A DNA stretch of 8,485 nucleotides from Acidobacteriota bacterium (GTDB taxonomy: Bacteria; Acidobacteriota; Terriglobia; Acidiferrales; UBA7541): positions 173 through 8,657 of the forward strand of contig PMOP01000392.1 in the NCBI GenBank assembly GCA_003161495.1, written 5' to 3'. Shown in pieces: positions 5,765 through 8,485 of the stretch; the stretch's first letter is position 1; every line of letters starts with the position of its first letter. The notes beneath the pieces are model-generated. The model saw only the letters and a list, made by a program, of their open reading frames with translations. It searched no databases and had not been told where the DNA came from. The position numbers were made by a program, and so were the translations under genes.

Positions 5765-8485
5765 CTACAGATCTGGCGCTTCCTTCGAGCGCGCCATCGG
5801 CGTGCCGATTGGACCGCTTGAAACATGACCGGGTGAGGACGGGCTCGCTGCAATCGCAGCTTCGCGCTTGCGGCCGAATGTTTGCGCGCCCCATCTCTTG
5901 GCGTCTTCCATGTAAATGTAAAACACAGGGGTGAGGAAAAGTGTCACGAGTTGGGAGAAAGCCAGGCCTCCTACAACCGACACGCCGAGTGGCCGGCGCG
6001 CTTCGCCGCCTGCTCCAAAACCCAGTGCGATCGGGAGAGTGCCCATCAGCGCGGCCATTGTCGTCATCATGATGGGACGGAAGCGCACCAGGCATCCCTG
6101 GTAAATCGCTTCGGCGGGACTTTTGCCTTCTTTGCGTTGCGCTTCAAGGGCAAAGTCAATCATCATAATGGCGTTTTTCTTGACAATGCCGATGAGCATC
6201 ATGATTCCCACAAAACCATAGATGTCCAGGCTCATGTCCAGGAGCGGCGAAACCCAACCCTTGGTCGCCGCAATATGGAAAAGATACAGCGAAAGGAGCG
6301 CTCCGAAGCCCGCGGATGGAAGTCCCGACAGAATCGTGATCGGATGCAAGAAACTTTCATAGAGAATGCCGAGAATGATGTAGATCACAAGAACGGCCAT
6401 GCCGAGCAGAATGCCAAGACCCGCAAGCGAAGATTGAAAGGCCTGCGCGTTGCCCTGGAAAGTCGTCGTGGTCGTCGGCGGAAGTGCCTGCCTCGCCAGG
6501 TCGTTTATTTCACTGACCGCATCACCGATGGATGTGCCGGGCTTTAAGTTGAAAGAAATCGTTACCGCGGGGAGCTGCCCCAGATGGTTGACCGAAAGCG
6601 GTCCGAGCGTCGGGCTAAGTTTTGCTACGGCGCTGATCGGCACGAGTTGCCCGGTCGCGTTTGTGAAATCCTGCGATCCCGCCGTGGAGTGAACGTAGAG
6701 AGACGCAATTTTGTTTGCGTCACGTTGAAATTCCGGCTCCAATTCCAGGATGACCCAATACTGATTATTCGGCGCAAAAATCGTGGAAATCTGGCGCTGC
6801 CCATAGGCCGAGTAGATCGCATCTTCGATCTGATTCACAGTTACTCCGTACGAAGAAGCGGCGTCGCGGTCGATTTGGATATTGATCTGGGGATTTCGGA
6901 TTTGAAGATCGCTGCTAACGTCCGTAAGGCCCTGGAGCTTGCTCATCTTGGCGGTGAAATCCTGGGCCGACCTGTAAAGTTCGTCCGTGTTCGGGCTTTG
7001 TATCGTGAACTGATAAAGCGCCTTGCTTTGCAGACCGCCGATGCGGATTGGGGGATCATTGCGAAGGAACGTCACCATCCCCGGCACGGCGGCAAGTTTG
7101 GGGCGCAGTTCGTTGATAACCTGATCGACTTGTGGGCGCTCCGACCGGGGTTTCAAACGAATGTTGAGCCCGCCTTGATTCAAAGTTCGTCCGCCCGAAC
7201 CGATCGATGACAATACGTAAGCCACCGCGGGATCTTTCGTCAGGATTTCGGCAATCTGTTGCTGGTGCTGGACCATGGCGTCAAACGAAATGCCCTCGAT
7301 GGCTTCCGTGGTCCCGTTGATCTGATCGATATCCTCGCTGGGCAAAAACCCTTTCGGAATGATGACCGCAAGGTAGTAGGTTCCAACCGCCAGGGCCACG
7401 GAAAACATCATGGTTGCGAGCTTGTGCCGAAGCGAGACCTGCAAGCAACGTTCATATAATCGCTCCAGCCCCACCTGCACGGACTCGAAATAGTTGTAAA
7501 GCCGGCCGTGCCGGATCTCCTTGGGAGGTTTCAAGAAGCGGCTGCACAGCATCGGCGTGAGGGTCAACGACACGAATCCTGACACCAGGATGGCCGTCAT
7601 GATGGTCACCGCGAACTCGTGCAAGAGCCGGCCGAGAACTCCACCCATGAACATCACCGGGATAAACACGGCTGAGAGTGACAGCGTCATGGAAAGAATC
7701 GTAAAACCGATCTCGCCGGAACCGTTGATGGCGGCTTCCATCACGCCTTCGCCCTGCTCCATATGACGCACGATATTTTCGAGCATCACAATCGCGTCAT
7801 CCACGACGAAGCCTACGGAAAGCGTCAGCGCCATCAGGGAAAGATTGTCGATCGAATAGCCGCACAGATACATCACGGCGAAAGTGCCTACCAGCGAGAA
7901 CGGAAGCGCAAGGCTGGGAATCGTCGTCGCCGAAAGATTTCGCAAGAACAGGAAGATGACCATGATCACGAGAAACAGCGCCAGCTCCAGCGTGAACTTC
8001 ACGTCGTCCACCGAGTTGCGAATCGTGATCGAGCGGTCGAAAAGCACCCTCATTTTAACGGAAGGAGGCAGCGTCGCCTCCAAACGAGGAAGCATGGCCT
8101 TGATGCCGTCCACCACTTGCACTGCGTTCGTGCCCGGCTGCTTGAAGATGACCATCGGGATAGCGGATATGCCGTGCGGCAAGTCCGCATCGTAGAAAAA
8201 ATTAACGTTTTTATCGTTTTGCACGCTATCGATGACGCGGCCTAAATCCGACAGCCGGACCGGAGAACCATTGCGATACGCGACAATCAACTTGGAATAA
8301 TCCGCGGCGTTGTAAAGCTGCCCCTGTGTCTGCACAGTCGGCGCGCGCTGCGGACCCCAGATTGTGCCGGTCGGAAGATTTACGTTGCCGTTCGTCAGGG
8401 CGTTCTCGACGTCGTCAATCCCGATCCGCCGGATCGCCAGGGCCTGGGGATCCAATTGAATGTGCGGAGCATATTTAAACTGGCC
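5765..8485 (-). CDS. RND efflux pump inner-membrane permease (HAE1, MdtB/MdtC-like), N-terminus off the window
   Basis: The frame is open to the right edge, with 906 residues visible and a TAG at 5765-5767. The first visible residues (YAPHIQLDPQALA) match the porter-domain region around residue 180 of AcrB, so about 180 N-terminal residues including TM1 are missing; the TTG at 8455 is not the real start. Numbering from residue 1 at 8455, TM2-TM6 span about 153-302, TM7 346-365 and TM8-TM12 680-847, with the second periplasmic loop between TM7 and TM8. The proton-relay residues are intact: D219-D220 in GFVVDDAIVMLEN (TM4) and K760 in GIVKKNAIMM (TM10). PKGFLPSED after TM7 and FQGNAQAFQSS before TM8 are typical of the MdtB/C-type branch. 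Such permeases work with a periplasmic adaptor and a TolC-like channel to export drugs or other amphiphiles, using proton import. Those partners would be expected upstream, beyond the right edge. The C-terminus carries about 45 hydrophilic residues after TM12. The substrate is not predictable. Confidence 0.95.
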   Translation of the reverse strand, partial: GQFKYAPHIQLDPQALAIRRIGIDDVENALTNGNVNLPTGTIWGPQRAPTVQTQGQLYNAADYSKLIVAYRNGSPVRLSDLGRVIDSVQNDKNVNFFYDADLPHGISAIPMVIFKQPGTNAVQVVDGIKAMLPRLEATLPPSVKMRVLFDRSITIRNSVDDVKFTLELALFLVIMVIFLFLRNLSATTIPSLALPFSLVGTFAVMYLCGYSIDNLSLMALTLSVGFVVDDAIVMLENIVRHMEQGEGVMEAAINGSGEIGFTILSMTLSLSAVFIPVMFMGGVLGRLLHEFAVTIMTAILVSGFVSLTLTPMLCSRFLKPPKEIRHGRLYNYFESVQVGLERLYERCLQVSLRHKLATMMFSVALAVGTYYLAVIIPKGFLPSEDIDQINGTTEAIEGISFDAMVQHQQQIAEILTKDPAVAYVLSSIGSGGRTLNQGGLNIRLKPRSERPQVDQVINELRPKLAAVPGMVTFLRNDPPIRIGGLQSKALYQFTIQSPNTDELYRSAQDFTAKMSKLQGLTDVSSDLQIRNPQINIQIDRDAASSYGVTVNQIEDAIYSAYGQRQISTIFAPNNQYWVILELEPEFQRDANKIASLYVHSTAGSQDFTNATGQLVPISAVAKLSPTLGPLSVNHLGQLPAVTISFNLKPGTSIGDAVSEINDLARQALPPTTTTTFQGNAQAFQSSLAGLGILLGMAVLVIYIILGILYESFLHPITILSGLPSAGFGALLSLYLFHIAATKGWVSPLLDMSLDIYGFVGIMMLIGIVKKNAIMMIDFALEAQRKEGKSPAEAIYQGCLVRFRPIMMTTMAALMGTLPIALGFGAGGEARRPLGVSVVGGLAFSQLVTLFLTPVFYIYMEDAKRWGAQTFGRKREAAIAASPSSPGHVSSGPIGTPMARSKEAPDL

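Noticed and set aside
5882..8245. Several open frames of 66-221 codons on the plus strand
   Set aside because: They are antisense to the continuous RND permease frame, are Arg/His-rich in the manner of shadow frames, and show no domain.

Overview
The window looks like chromosomal DNA of a Gram-negative bacterium, most likely an Acidobacteriota (Solibacter/Bryobacter-like). That assignment is inferred from protein style: exported DUF6152 proteins, their uncharacterised partner proteins and secreted metallo-beta-lactamase-fold hydrolases side by side with an MdtB/C-like RND pump. No rRNA or marker gene is present to confirm it. Seven protein genes fill almost the whole window. I saw no tRNA, rRNA, CRISPR array, insertion sequence or phage gene.

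Layout. Positions 1-2575 hold a minus-strand cluster read right to left: an exported MBL-fold hydrolase (MBL1), a small exported DUF6152 protein (D-a) and a larger exported protein of unknown function (HP-a, running off the left edge). Positions 2576-2934 are a divergent intergenic region with a good sigma70-type promoter on each strand. Positions 2935-4471 hold a plus-strand pair, a second DUF6152 protein (D-b) and a second copy of the unknown protein (HP-b). This pair converges on a second minus-strand MBL hydrolase (MBL2, 4568-5524). From 5765 to the right edge lies a minus-strand RND efflux permease that lacks its N-terminal ~180 residues because the window ends.

The main observation is that the first six genes are two paralogous copies of one three-gene set (MBL hydrolase + DUF6152 + unknown exported protein). 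Gene order and strands fit a tandem duplication followed by inversion of one DUF6152-HP block. All six products carry N-terminal signal peptides, so the set should act in the periplasm or outside the cell. The copies have diverged: MBL1 has an altered register at the metal-bridging Asp, HP-b has a C-terminal CxxC absent from the visible part of HP-a, and D-a ends in a 16-bp tandem duplication spanning its stop codon. Both DUF6152 proteins would begin with His-His after signal cleavage, which suggests metal binding. The substrate of the system is unknown. The RND pump is probably part of a separate export operon whose other genes would lie to the right of the window.
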